Shown here: piece by piece, positions 33,885 to 43,981 of the stretch
Layout: each line of letters begins with the position of its first letter
Position numbering within the stretch: position 1 is the stretch's first letter
Origin: Acinetobacter corruptisaponis
GTDB taxonomy: Bacteria > Pseudomonadota > Gammaproteobacteria > Pseudomonadales > Moraxellaceae
Assembly: GCF_030053775.1 (NCBI RefSeq)
Contig: NZ_CP125669.1
Coordinates: forward strand, 1,979,962-2,043,961
Direction of reading: 5' to 3'
Length of the DNA: 64,000 bases
Notes under the pieces: generated by a model
Told to the model about the DNA's origin: nothing
Databases searched by the model: none
The model's input: the letters and a program-made list of their open reading frames with translations, nothing else
Translations under genes and position numbers: made by a program

Positions 33885-33911
33885 AGGATGAGATATGTAC
33901 AATCTCATCCT
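33885..33911. other. Perfect inverted repeat before the Nudix gene
   Basis: AGGATGAGAT (33885-33894) and ATCTCATCCT (33902-33911) pair over 10 bp with a 7-nt spacer. No T-run follows and the ATG comes 8 nt later, so it is either an operator or an mRNA hairpin next to the translation start. Confidence 0.5.
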
Positions 33912-33919
33912 GATTGAAG

Positions 33920-34531
33920 ATGAATATTCTTGACCACGCCAGCTATTCAGCATCAGACGTAACGATAGAATCCCGAGAGCCGATCTTTCGGGGATTCATT
34001 CAAGTTGAGAAAGTGAGCTTTCGGCACCGACTGTTTAATCAGCCAGACTACTCATCCGTGATTCAGCGTGAGCTGATCCATCGTCCAGAAGCCGCTGGTG
34101 TCTTGCTTTATAATGACCAACAACAACGCTTTGCACTGATTGAGCAGTTTCGGGTCGGTGCATTGAATGATACCGACTCGGCATGGCAGCTTGAAATCAT
34201 TGCAGGCGTGCTGGATGGAGATGAAGCACCAGAAGACTGTATCCGTCGGGAAAGCCTGGAAGAATCGGGTTGCGAGGTTCAACAGCTACAGCATTTATTT
34301 AGTTTTTACCCCTCTGCGGGGGCATGCTCTGAATTTTTTCACTTGTATGCGGCAGAAGTAGAATTACCAAAAATGGGGGGCATCTTTGGGATGCCAGATG
34401 AAGGGGAGAACATCCAGCTTCATTTATTTGACTATTCAGAACTAGGCACTTTACTTAAGAATGGGCGTTTGAGAAATGCACCTGTGATTATGGCATTGCA
34501 GTGGCTGGCTCAACACTTACAACAACGATAA
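33920..34531 (+). CDS. nudF: ADP-ribose pyrophosphatase (Nudix hydrolase)
   Basis: 203 aa. Cleaves ADP-ribose to AMP and ribose 5-phosphate. The Nudix box GX5EX7REUXEEXGU is complete, ending RESLEESGC, and is preceded by the LEIIAGVLD segment typical of the ADPRase subfamily. The ATG at 33920 lacks a strong ribosome site; a TTG at 33914 is in frame but less likely. Followed by cpdA, the nudF-cpdA arrangement known from E. coli. Confidence 0.88.
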   Translation: MNILDHASYSASDVTIESREPIFRGFIQVEKVSFRHRLFNQPDYSSVIQRELIHRPEAAGVLLYNDQQQRFALIEQFRVGALNDTDSAWQLEIIAGVLDGDEAPEDCIRRESLEESGCEVQQLQHLFSFYPSAGACSEFFHLYAAEVELPKMGGIFGMPDEGENIQLHLFDYSELGTLLKNGRLRNAPVIMALQWLAQHLQQR

Positions 34532-34552
34532 GAATCTGAGGGGCTACAGACG

Positions 34553-35368
34553 GTGACTTTCCAGGTCTCAGCGTTATCGCAAAATGATTTTGTGATGATA
34601 CAGATTACTGATACCCATTTACTGGAGTATCCGCATCTGGAGTTTGTCGGGATGCATCCCGAGCAAAGCTTTCATGCAGTAATCGACTTGATGCGCCAAC
34701 AGCACCCCCATATTGACCTGATTGTGCATACAGGTGATCTGGCCCAGAATCCGACACCAGTGACCTACAATCGCTATCTGCAACATATGCAGAGTCTGGG
34801 TATTCCTTTCTTCCACACCCCAGGCAATCATGATGATGTCGCTCATTTCCCTTTCCATGAAAGCGACCAGACACAGGCAACAGTGGTTGAGCTTGGCAAA
34901 TGGTGCATCATTTTATTGAACAGTGCACAGCCACAACGTATTGATGGAAAAATCGCGGATGGTCAGTTAGAGCAGTTGACCAAACTATTGGAACAGCTAA
35001 AAGACCGCTATGTGGTCATTGCCTGTCATCACCATCCCTTTGCAATGCAGTCGGCCTGGATTGACCAGCATAAATTAAAGAATTCTTCTGACCTGCTGGA
35101 CGCCATCCAGCCCTTTTCCAATGTAAAGGCGATTGTCTGCGGTCATGTGCATCAGGATTCCATTCATAGCTGGCAGGGTGTCGATTTTTTATCAACCCCG
35201 TCCACCTGTATTCAATTCAAGCCGAAAAGTGAAAAATTCGCGCTGGATGAGGAACACCCAGGTTACCGTTATATTTGCCTTAAGGCCAATGGAGAACTGG
35301 AGACACAGGTCTATCGCCTTCCGACTTCCCAGCGGATGAATAGCTCAGAAGTTTTGGGATATGATTAG
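34553..35368 (+). CDS. cpdA: 3',5'-cyclic AMP phosphodiesterase CpdA-like metallophosphoesterase
   Basis: 271 aa. The calcineurin-like metal-binding set is complete: D20 and H22 (ITDTHL), GD at 61-62, GNHD at 91-94, then HHHPF and GHVH. Likely hydrolyses cAMP. The start is GTG with GAGGGG upstream. Its TAG stop codon coincides with the left edge of the 268-bp repeat: TA belongs to the flank and the G is the first base of the inverted repeat. The C-terminus may therefore have been altered by insertion, though length is near normal. Confidence 0.85.
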   Translation: MTFQVSALSQNDFVMIQITDTHLLEYPHLEFVGMHPEQSFHAVIDLMRQQHPHIDLIVHTGDLAQNPTPVTYNRYLQHMQSLGIPFFHTPGNHDDVAHFPFHESDQTQATVVELGKWCIILLNSAQPQRIDGKIADGQLEQLTKLLEQLKDRYVVIACHHHPFAMQSAWIDQHKLKNSSDLLDAIQPFSNVKAIVCGHVHQDSIHSWQGVDFLSTPSTCIQFKPKSEKFALDEEHPGYRYICLKANGELETQVYRLPTSQRMNSSEVLGYD

Positions 35369-35634
35369 GGTCTGTTGACATTTCACAGATGCTTGCGACA
35401 GAGGACATTTTTTAGACGATACAAGGCATGTTTTGCGAAACTTAGTGACTCTAAGTAAGCAAGACATAACGCAGTAACGGCAAAAAATGTCCCTGTCCCG
35501 TAGGGTTATGGCTAAAACTGCCTCAAACTTCGTTATGAAACTTGACAAGGGAATCGCCATTGCCTACGTTTCATGCCTTGTTTATGTCGTTTTAGCCTAT
35601 AACGCAAGGCATGGTTGAAATATCAACAGACCCT
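35367..35634. repeat. 268-bp palindromic MITE-like repeat, copy 1
   Basis: Terminal inverted repeats of 18 bp (GGGTCTGTTGACATTTCA at the left; one mismatch) enclose further nested stems: GGACATTTTTT/AAAAAATGTCC, ACTTAG/CTAAGT and GTTAT-GGCTAAAAC/GTTTTAGC-C-TATAAC. There is no ORF for a transposase. A second copy lies at 50159-50425. TA borders both ends here. Probably a non-autonomous mobile element or a repeat encoding a structured RNA. Confidence 0.85.
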
Positions 35635-35766
35635 ATAACTTTGATTACACATCACATCCACGATTTCTCACGAAATCTAGACAGGAATGACTACCATCTT
35701 GTCTAAAAACTCTATATGATGACGGCCCCTGATGGAAAAAACCATCTTCGGTTTGTATAAAAACAC

Positions 35767-35796
35767 TTGCATATCACCATATTTTTTGCGTATAGA
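35767..35796 (+). promoter_or_regulatory. Candidate dksA promoter
   Basis: TTGCAT and TATAGA are 18 bp apart, about 30 bp before the dksA start and downstream of the repeat. Confidence 0.45.
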
Positions 35797-35825
35797 TAGT
35801 ACGTGTATGATGAGGAATGCCCTAT

Positions 35826-36359
35826 ATGGCGAATGACAACCAAAATCAAGTCCTGGACGAACAGACAGAAGTGATTGACGATCAAAAAGCGCCTGCAAAA
35901 CGTGTGCGTAAAACCAAGCCCAAGTCTACGGAAAGTGGAACCACTGCAAGCTTGTTTGGTATCGCACCTTATCAGCCAAAGAAAAACGAAGAATATATGT
36001 CTGAAGGACAGCTTGAGCATTTCCGTCAAATTTTAAATGCATGGAAAGCCGAGTTAATGTCTGAAGTTGACCGTACCCTGAACACCATGCAGGATGAATC
36101 AACCGCACTGCCTGATGTCAATGACCGAGCAACACAGGAAGAAGAGTTTGCGATTGAGTTGCGTACCCGTGACCGTGAGCGTAAATTGATTCGTAAAATC
36201 GAACAGTCGATTGAGGCGATCCAGAACGAAGACTATGGCTTCTGTGAAACCTGTGGTATCGAGATTGGCCTGCGTCGCCTGGAAGCACGTCCAACGGCAA
36301 CACTCTGTATCGATTGCAAAACTTTGGCAGAAATCAAAGAAAAGCAAAACAACGGATAA
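35826..36359 (+). CDS. dksA: RNA polymerase-binding transcription factor DksA
   Basis: 177 aa. Binds the RNA polymerase secondary channel and works with ppGpp in the stringent response. An N-terminal extension rich in Lys precedes the coiled coil with the tip Asp-rich LPDVNDRATQEEE, and the C-terminal zinc finger is CETC..CIDC (CX2C-X17-CX2C). The ATG at 35826 is preferred to the one at 35817, since GAGGA sits 9 nt upstream of the former and abuts the latter. dksA-gluQRS order as in E. coli. Confidence 0.96.
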   Translation: MANDNQNQVLDEQTEVIDDQKAPAKRVRKTKPKSTESGTTASLFGIAPYQPKKNEEYMSEGQLEHFRQILNAWKAELMSEVDRTLNTMQDESTALPDVNDRATQEEEFAIELRTRDRERKLIRKIEQSIEAIQNEDYGFCETCGIEIGLRRLEARPTATLCIDCKTLAEIKEKQNNG

Positions 36360-36366
36360 TCCCCCC

Positions 36367-36460
36367 AAGTCCCCCTTTGAAAAGGGGGACTTCCACGAAT
36401 CCAATCAACTTATATGATTCGTGGTGCTCCCTCTCCTTTTAGGAGAGGGTTAGGGTGAGG
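36367..36460. repeat. Array of three palindromes between dksA and gluQRS
   Basis: Three hairpins in a row: AAGTCCCCCTT/AAGGGGGACTT (36367-36392), CCACGAATC/GATTCGTGG (36393-36424) and CCCTCTCCT/AGGAGAGGG (36429-36449), then TTAGGGTGAGG. The first and third resemble the two palindromes between rpoB and rpoC. REP-like intergenic repeat; may also terminate dksA transcription. Confidence 0.65.
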
Positions 36461-36509
36461 TCAAGAATCTGACAGCTTCCTTTACATCCACCACAACATC
36501 ATTTCCCTC

Positions 36510-37373
36510 ATGTCTTACATCGGACGTTTTGCCCCCTCTCCCACAGGTCCACTGCACTTTGGGTCCCTGCTTACCGCAGTCGCAAGCTATTGTGATGCCA
36601 AGACCAATCATGGCAAATGGCTAGTTCGCATTGAAGATACCGACATTCCACGCATTTATCCCCATAGTGAAGCCCACATTCTATCCTGTATTGATGCATT
36701 TCAGTTTGAACCTGATGCCGAAATCATTTTTCAAAAAGATCGTTTAGACCTTTATGAACAGGTGCTTGAACAGCTTAAACAAATCCAGGCGGTTTATGCC
36801 TGCCAATGCACACGTAAAATGTTGGGTTCCAATCATATCTATGCAGGTACTTGTCGTGACCTGCATCTTGATTTCAACCAGCAGGCGATTCGTCTAAAGG
36901 TCGCTGATCAGCTCATTTGTTTTGATGACCGCTTACAGGGACAACAGTGCTCAAATCTACATCATGAACTTGGTGATTTTGTCCTAAAACGCCGAGATGG
37001 TATTATCAGCTACCAATTGGCTGTCGTAGTCGATGATTATTTACAGGGGATTACCCATGTGGTGCGTGGCGCAGACCTACTGGATAACACAGCACGACAA
37101 ATCTGGCTCGGTTCGTTGCTGAATTATCCGACTTTGAGTTATATGCACCTCCCGCTTGCCATGAATGATCAGGGACAAAAACTGTCAAAGCAGAATATGG
37201 CGCAGGCATTAGACACTTCTAAAGCTCCAGAACTGCTACAGCAGGCGATTTTAGCGCTAGGTCAGCCTAATATTGAACTTGACCAACCCCGAATCATGCT
37301 CAAACAGGCGGTGCAACAATGGAATATTGCTTTAATTCCAAAAGGCATTCATTTGGCTGGAATATATCTATAG
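36510..37373 (+). CDS. gluQRS: Glutamyl-Q tRNA(Asp) synthetase
   Basis: 287 aa. Truncated GluRS paralogue lacking the anticodon-binding domain; attaches glutamate to queuosine in tRNA(Asp). HIGH-type motif in FAPSPTGPLHFGSL, zinc-binding cysteines CQC...C around residues 98-117 and the KMSKS equivalent KLSKQN are present. Follows dksA as in E. coli. Confidence 0.93.
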   Translation: MSYIGRFAPSPTGPLHFGSLLTAVASYCDAKTNHGKWLVRIEDTDIPRIYPHSEAHILSCIDAFQFEPDAEIIFQKDRLDLYEQVLEQLKQIQAVYACQCTRKMLGSNHIYAGTCRDLHLDFNQQAIRLKVADQLICFDDRLQGQQCSNLHHELGDFVLKRRDGIISYQLAVVVDDYLQGITHVVRGADLLDNTARQIWLGSLLNYPTLSYMHLPLAMNDQGQKLSKQNMAQALDTSKAPELLQQAILALGQPNIELDQPRIMLKQAVQQWNIALIPKGIHLAGIYL

Positions 37374-37376
37374 GCA

Positions 37377-37407
37377 ATAAAAAAGCCCTATGCATGGCAA
37401 AGGGCTT
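37377..37407 (-). terminator. ftsW terminator
   Basis: AAGCCCT and AGGGCTT form a 7-bp stem with an 11-nt loop; six T residues follow on the minus strand. It lies between convergent gluQRS and ftsW. Confidence 0.7.
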
Positions 37408-37432
37408 CTGTAAAACTTTTAGGCTTGATTGA

Positions 37433-38626
37433 CTAGAAGTTTGATTCTTCTTTTACTGGGTTTAACTCTTGCGTTGATGCATCAATTTTCAGAATCAAAC
37501 TGATCATGGCTGCACACATCATCAATGACGTACCACCATAACTAATGAATGGTAGTGTTAAACCCTTGGTTGGCATCAGACCCATATTCATGCCCGCATT
37601 CACCAGAATCTGTAGCAGGAAAATAATGCTGATGCCATAGGCCAAATAGCCTGCACGCAGGTAGTTATGTTGCAATGCACGGTGGCCAATACGAATACAG
37701 CATGCCAGCATGGTAAATGACAGCACCATCACAATGGTCACGCCAACAAAACCAAACTCCTCACCCAGAACTGCCAACATAAAGTCGGTATGTGCTTCTG
37801 GAAGATAGGACAGCTTTTGGACACTGTGTCCCAATCCCGTGCCAAACCATTCACCACGTCCAAATGCCATCAACGCATTGGAAAGCTGGTAGCCAACGCC
37901 CAATGGATCAGCCCAGGGATTGGTAAATGAAATCAGGCGCTGAAAACGGAAAGGCTCAAACAGGATCAGGGCCGTCACACCCGCAACAATTGCCCCCAGC
38001 ATAATCAGGAACTGTGTTGCTGGCGCACCTGCCAGAAAAAATACACCCACCATCATCAAGACAATCACGACAGTGGCCCCCAAGTCAGGTTCAGCCACAA
38101 TGAAGCCAACAGTTAGCGCCATGACACCACTCAGGCGCAGCAAACCTTTCCAGTGCGTTCGCACCTCTTTGGCACGGCGAACCACATAGTCAGCGGTAAA
38201 AATTGCCATCACGATCTTGGCAATCTCTGTCGGCTGCAAGGTAAAGCCACCCACCTTAATCCAGCGGTGTGCCCCATTCACTTCAGAACCCACAACCAGT
38301 ACAGCGAGCAGCAATACAATGGTAATTAACCATAATGGGAACGCATTTTTAAACCACAGATTCAGGGAGACCCGATAGGTTAAAAATGCCACCACCGCCG
38401 CAACCACAATTGAGATGCCGTGACGGATGAGGAAGTAGAATGGATTCTCATGTATATATTCCGCATAGGGCATCGAGGCCGACGCCACCATCACTGAACC
38501 GAAACACAGCAAGGAAATCACACAGAAAATCAGGATATTGCGCGCCGTCATTTCAGCTGGAAACTTGGGCAAACGACTCAATAGCTGTGCAATTTTTTGT
38601 GTGGTATTTTGGGCTAAATCAGCCAT
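37433..38626 (-). CDS. ftsW: Septal peptidoglycan glycosyltransferase FtsW
   Basis: 397 aa SEDS-family membrane protein with about ten membrane helices; polymerises septal glycan with its partner PBP3. Landmarks: the long GAHRWIKVGGFTLQPTE loop, FVGVTIVMVL and the C-terminal GLTLPFISYGGTSL. The start at 38626 (MADLAQNTTQ) has AGGGA upstream; a longer frame would overlap the end of murD by 17 bp. Paired with murD as a detached piece of the division/cell-wall cluster. Confidence 0.95.
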   Translation of the reverse strand: MADLAQNTTQKIAQLLSRLPKFPAEMTARNILIFCVISLLCFGSVMVASASMPYAEYIHENPFYFLIRHGISIVVAAVVAFLTYRVSLNLWFKNAFPLWLITIVLLLAVLVVGSEVNGAHRWIKVGGFTLQPTEIAKIVMAIFTADYVVRRAKEVRTHWKGLLRLSGVMALTVGFIVAEPDLGATVVIVLMMVGVFFLAGAPATQFLIMLGAIVAGVTALILFEPFRFQRLISFTNPWADPLGVGYQLSNALMAFGRGEWFGTGLGHSVQKLSYLPEAHTDFMLAVLGEEFGFVGVTIVMVLSFTMLACCIRIGHRALQHNYLRAGYLAYGISIIFLLQILVNAGMNMGLMPTKGLTLPFISYGGTSLMMCAAMISLILKIDASTQELNPVKEESNF

Positions 38627-38636
38627 AACGCTATCC

Positions 38637-40034
<1,398 letters not shown>

Positions 40035-40125
40035 TTAGCACTTTACTGTTTTAAATGCTTTTTCAGTTTTGGTTTTATTCAGGCTTTTTTGTGTCAGTGC
40101 GTAAAAGCCAGACTGGATATACAGA

Positions 40126-40415
40126 TCAAAATGGAATAAAGACCGCAATAAACCATAACCCCAGTGCCAGATACATCAGCCAGTCAATTTTCCTGGGTTT
40201 GATTCCCTTTATTTTTAGCTCGATCACCTCAGGACGAAACCATAAATAGATAAAACATAAGATAGAACCGATCCAGTTTATTCCAGCCCGATAAGGTGTA
40301 CCCTCCCCCCCAGTCCCAATAGAAAGATAATGGTGACCAAGACCATAAATCCAGCCAGAATAATTTTATGCTTAAGGCTTAATGATGTTTCTTCAGTGGC
40401 TTCAATCTGGTTCAT
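40126..40415 (-). pseudogene. Small membrane protein gene frameshifted at a G7 tract
   Basis: The minus strand from ATG 40415 reads a hydrophobic segment (MNQIEATEETSLSLKH.. then a helix) up to LLGLGG, then a run of seven G (40305-40311) throws it into a frame that stops after 45 codons. If the run were eight G, the frame would continue GEGTPYRAGINWIGSIL and onward through a second and third hydrophobic stretch to TGA at 40126, giving a 96-aa protein with about three membrane helices. Function unknown. Either a phase-variable gene in the off state, a decayed gene, or a sequencing error. The rest of the 40020-40571 gap shows no other gene. Confidence 0.7.
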
Positions 40416-40571
40416 ATATTCTTTTATAATTCCCTATATTCTCTAAATGATTAAGCTTCAGCCCTACCCAAGAACAACATCATTTTTAAATATGATGCTC
40501 TTGCATTGAGAACATGATACAAATTTAGAGCCTTACCATAAATGACAATAAGACTCTATTCACATTCTATG

Positions 40572-41399
40572 TTATGGATTAAGTGGTTGCTGCACGACAA
40601 TATTTTGTGTCGGGGCAGGGGCAATAAATCCAGCCTTACCAAGAACATCCTGAATGACATAGTTGGTATCAAAATACACTTGCCAATAATGGTCATTATG
40701 GGTGTATGGGCGTACTGCAATAATTGTCCCAATTAAATTCAGCTCCAGCACTTCCACATCCACCGCAGGCTCAACCAGAACATTAGGAATTTTGGCAATG
40801 GCTTCTTTTAACAAAACGGCTGCCTGTTTGGGATCAGTACTTGCAGAAAGTTGTGCCTGCAACTCAACACGGCGATAGGCATTATGGGAGAAATTCTGGA
40901 TATTGTCCGATAAGATTTTATTATTGCCTACAATCGTCTGGATATTATCCATAGTATCTATAGTCGTAGCAAATAATCCAATTTCAGTGACAGTACCTAT
41001 TTCACCACCCGCCTGAATAAAATCCCCCACCTTAAATGGCCGCAAGATAATCAGAAATACGCCAGCAGCCAGATTTGCCAGAAGTCCAGACCATGCCAAA
41101 CCAATCGCCACGCCTGTAGCAGCAAACAGGGCTGCGAACGTTGTGGTTTGGATACCAAAATAACCCAGAATCCCAATAACCAGCAGAATATTCAGGGTAA
41201 TATTTAAGATGGATAAACCATAGCGGGTCAAGGTTGCATCCAGATTTCGATGCATAGACAGTTTACGCAGTTGGTTGATTGCAAAATTAATGAGCCATCG
41301 CCCAATGATCCAGAGTGCCAATGCACCCAGTACTTTCCAGATCAACGCGGTAATAAATGCCAGCAATGCGGCGCTATTAAAGTCAAATGGAACTTGCAT
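40572..41399 (-). CDS. mscS: Small-conductance mechanosensitive channel (MscS family)
   Basis: 275 aa, close to E. coli MscS. Three N-terminal membrane helices (about 12-35, 60-82, 86-110), the pore-lining Gly/Ala helix (ATGVAIGLAWSGLLANLAAG), then the cytoplasmic beta domain (RPFKVGDFIQAGGEIGTV; NNKILSDNIQNFS) and vestibule. It would relieve osmotic downshock. Stands alone, downstream of a 165-bp gap after the feo operon. Confidence 0.92.
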   Translation of the reverse strand: MQVPFDFNSAALLAFITALIWKVLGALALWIIGRWLINFAINQLRKLSMHRNLDATLTRYGLSILNITLNILLVIGILGYFGIQTTTFAALFAATGVAIGLAWSGLLANLAAGVFLIILRPFKVGDFIQAGGEIGTVTEIGLFATTIDTMDNIQTIVGNNKILSDNIQNFSHNAYRRVELQAQLSASTDPKQAAVLLKEAIAKIPNVLVEPAVDVEVLELNLIGTIIAVRPYTHNDHYWQVYFDTNYVIQDVLGKAGFIAPAPTQNIVVQQPLNP

Positions 41400-41564
41400 G
41401 ATTGTTATCCTTTTATATGCTGGATACTAAATTTTAGTTAAATTTATTTCACAAATGTGCAAAACAAACATTTTTATTCTTATATAGGTCTTTAAAAAAT
41501 ATAGCAATTGAGCCTGTTTACATTTCCAGAATATCAACAGGCTCAAACCAGTGAATGTATTAAC

Positions 41565-41822
41565 TTAACGCCATTTTACTACTGTCTGGATGGGTTCCTT
41601 ACTTTTAGCTGCGGCACTGTCATCGCTGGAGCAACCACAGCCACCAGCACAACCCATCACCATTTTAGGTTTTAACCACGTTGCCAAACGATGCCAGCCC
41701 AAACGCTGACACAGGTTGGATAAAGCCAGAAATGCTGCATTTGCTGTTTGAGGAAATACTTTCTTAAATACCACCACAGCACTCCACAGCACCAATACAG
41801 CAACAATCAAGTACTCAAACAT
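41565..41822 (-). CDS. FeoB-associated cysteine-rich small membrane protein
   Basis: 85 aa. One N-terminal membrane helix (about 3-20), an amphipathic middle, then a clustered Cys/Gly motif MGCAGGCGCSSDD near residue 56 that could bind a metal. It is the third gene after feoA and feoB, 20 bp downstream and surely cotranscribed. Similar small Cys-rich partners replace FeoC in several lineages; the function is inferred from position only. Confidence 0.7.
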   Translation of the reverse strand: MFEYLIVAVLVLWSAVVVFKKVFPQTANAAFLALSNLCQRLGWHRLATWLKPKMVMGCAGGCGCSSDDSAAAKSKEPIQTVVKWR

Positions 41823-41842
41823 AGCTCATACTCCCACTCTAC

Positions 41843-43696
41843 TTACCCCCAAATGCGTGATGCAATTTGGTAGGTAAAGAAAGACATTAAATAGGCCAAT
41901 CCAAACAGATAAGCGGTCATCACCGCCACATGCTTCCATGAACCTGTTTCACGGCGTACCGTTGCCAATGTTGCCAGACAATGCGGCGCATAGATAAACC
42001 ACACCAGCAAAGACAAACCTGTTGCCAGCGACCAACCTGTACCATCAGCACTGATCAAGTGTGCCAAGCCTTGTGCCACTGCATCATCATCCGCACCAGA
42101 CAGTGCATAGACGGTACCCAGTGCAGCCACCACCACTTCACGGGCCGCCATCGCTGGGATCAAGGCGATACAGATTTGCCAGTTAAAGCCAATCGGGGCA
42201 AAAATTGGCTGGATCACATGCCCCAGCATCCCCGCAAAACTGTAGTCAATTGCAGGTTGTGTTGCACCCTCTGGTGCCTGCGGAAAAGTGCACAGGAACC
42301 ACAACAAAATCGACAGGGCAAAGATAATACCACCGACACGTTTCATAAAGATTTTGCCGCGATCCAGCAGTCCAATCCCGACACTTTTCAGGTCTGGAAT
42401 ACGGTAACTTGGCAACTCAAGCAACAACGCATGTTGTGATTTGTCCTTTTGCAGGAATTTCATCACGATGGAAACACAAAGCGCGCTGACAATACCTGAC
42501 ATATACAGGCCAAACAACACCAGACCTTGCAGGTTGAAAATGCCCCACACGGTTTGCTCTGGAATAAAGGCCGCAATCAGCAAGGCATACACAGGTAACC
42601 GTGCTGAGCAGGTCATCAGTGGTGCCACCATAATCGTGGTAAAACGATCACGTGGATCACTGATACTACGTGTTGCCATAATTCCAGGCACGGCACAGGC
42701 AAAGCTTGAAAGCAATGGAATAAAGGCGCGCCCACTCAGACCAGCCTTGAACATCAACTTGTCTAACAGGAACGCTGCCCGTGGCAAGTAACCTGATTCT
42801 TCCAGTACCAGAATAAAGAAGAATAAGATCAGGATTTGTGGCAGGAACACCACCACACCACCAGCTCCTGCAATAATGCCATCCACGACCAGACTTTGCA
42901 GCAATGGCTGGGAAATGTGTTGTCCCAGGGTTTCTCCAAGCCAGCCAAACAGGCTTTCAATCCCATCCATAAATGGCGCAGCCCAGGCAAAGACCGCCTG
43001 AAAGACAATAAACATCATCACAGCCAAACTAATCAAGCCCAGCACTGGATGCAGGAAAATCTTATCAAGAAAATCTGTACGCTTATCTTCCTGATCAACG
43101 AAATTCACCACATCCCTGAAAATCGTTTCAATTTTTTGGTGGTGTCCACCTTTTAAACCACTGAGCTCTGTTTGTGGAACCGTGTATTTCTCCTGGTCAA
43201 GCGCATGTAGCAGGTTTTCAATGCCTGTGTTACGGACTGCAACAGTCTCGACCACGGGCACGCCCAAACGTTCTGACAGTTTCTGGGTATTGATCTGGAT
43301 GCCACGGCGACGCGCCTCATCCATCATGTTCAACACCACCAGTATTGGTCGGCCCAGTTCAATGATTTCCAGCACCAAGCCCAAATGCAACTTTAAGTTG
43401 GTTGCATCCACCACGCATAAAAAGGCATCCTGCTGCCCCTCTTCCGCGATCTTGCCCTGACAGACATCACGGGTGATTTCCTCATCTGGACTGGTGGCCT
43501 GTAAGCTATAGGTTCCTGGCAAATCCAGAACACGAACACTACGTCCTGACGGCAACTGGAAATGTCCGACCTTACGCTCAACCGTTACCCCTGCATAGTT
43601 GGCAACCTTTTGGCGGGTTCCTGTCAGGTGGTTGAATAAAGAGGTTTTACCACAGTTTGGATTCCCCACAAGGGCAACACGTAACGCATCACTCAT
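41843..43696 (-). CDS. feoB: Ferrous iron transporter FeoB
   Basis: 617 aa. N-terminal G domain with G1 GNPNCGKTSLFN, G3 DLPGTY and G4 NMMDE, then a helical domain and the polytopic transport domain with two Gate regions (AVPGIMATRSI; cysteine-containing SSFACAVPG). Shorter than E. coli FeoB (773 aa) but within the range of the compact form. It overlaps feoA as ATGA and is preceded by a Fur box. Confidence 0.95.
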   Translation of the reverse strand: MSDALRVALVGNPNCGKTSLFNHLTGTRQKVANYAGVTVERKVGHFQLPSGRSVRVLDLPGTYSLQATSPDEEITRDVCQGKIAEEGQQDAFLCVVDATNLKLHLGLVLEIIELGRPILVVLNMMDEARRRGIQINTQKLSERLGVPVVETVAVRNTGIENLLHALDQEKYTVPQTELSGLKGGHHQKIETIFRDVVNFVDQEDKRTDFLDKIFLHPVLGLISLAVMMFIVFQAVFAWAAPFMDGIESLFGWLGETLGQHISQPLLQSLVVDGIIAGAGGVVVFLPQILILFFFILVLEESGYLPRAAFLLDKLMFKAGLSGRAFIPLLSSFACAVPGIMATRSISDPRDRFTTIMVAPLMTCSARLPVYALLIAAFIPEQTVWGIFNLQGLVLFGLYMSGIVSALCVSIVMKFLQKDKSQHALLLELPSYRIPDLKSVGIGLLDRGKIFMKRVGGIIFALSILLWFLCTFPQAPEGATQPAIDYSFAGMLGHVIQPIFAPIGFNWQICIALIPAMAAREVVVAALGTVYALSGADDDAVAQGLAHLISADGTGWSLATGLSLLVWFIYAPHCLATLATVRRETGSWKHVAVMTAYLFGLAYLMSFFTYQIASRIWG

Positions 43697-43953
43697 GCAG
43701 GTGCTCCTTCAAGTTGAATTTCAATTTTCTCGGCTTCAAGCTTGCGTAATGCAAAACGGGTAAAACCAATCTGGATTAGAATCGGGTCGCCACCAAAAAC
43801 ACCTTTGGTAATCACCTGCACCTGAGTGCCTGGCACAAAACCCAAACTCTCTAAACGCACCGCTACAAGATCTGGTTGTCCAGTCTCATCGACCAGGCGA
43901 TTCACCTTGGTGATTACCGCCGTTTGCTTGACTTTTAATGCTGACAATCGCAC
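43693..43953 (-). CDS. feoA: Ferrous iron transport protein FeoA
   Basis: 86 aa SH3-like protein required for FeoB function. The family ends LRKLEAEKIEIQ and contains RLESLGFVPGTQVQV. The start is GTG (43953) with AAGGG upstream. First gene of the feoA-feoB-Cys-rich operon. Confidence 0.9.
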   Translation of the reverse strand: MRLSALKVKQTAVITKVNRLVDETGQPDLVAVRLESLGFVPGTQVQVITKGVFGGDPILIQIGFTRFALRKLEAEKIEIQLEGAPA

Positions 43954-43981
43954 CGCTTCTAACCCTTAACTCTTTTATTCT

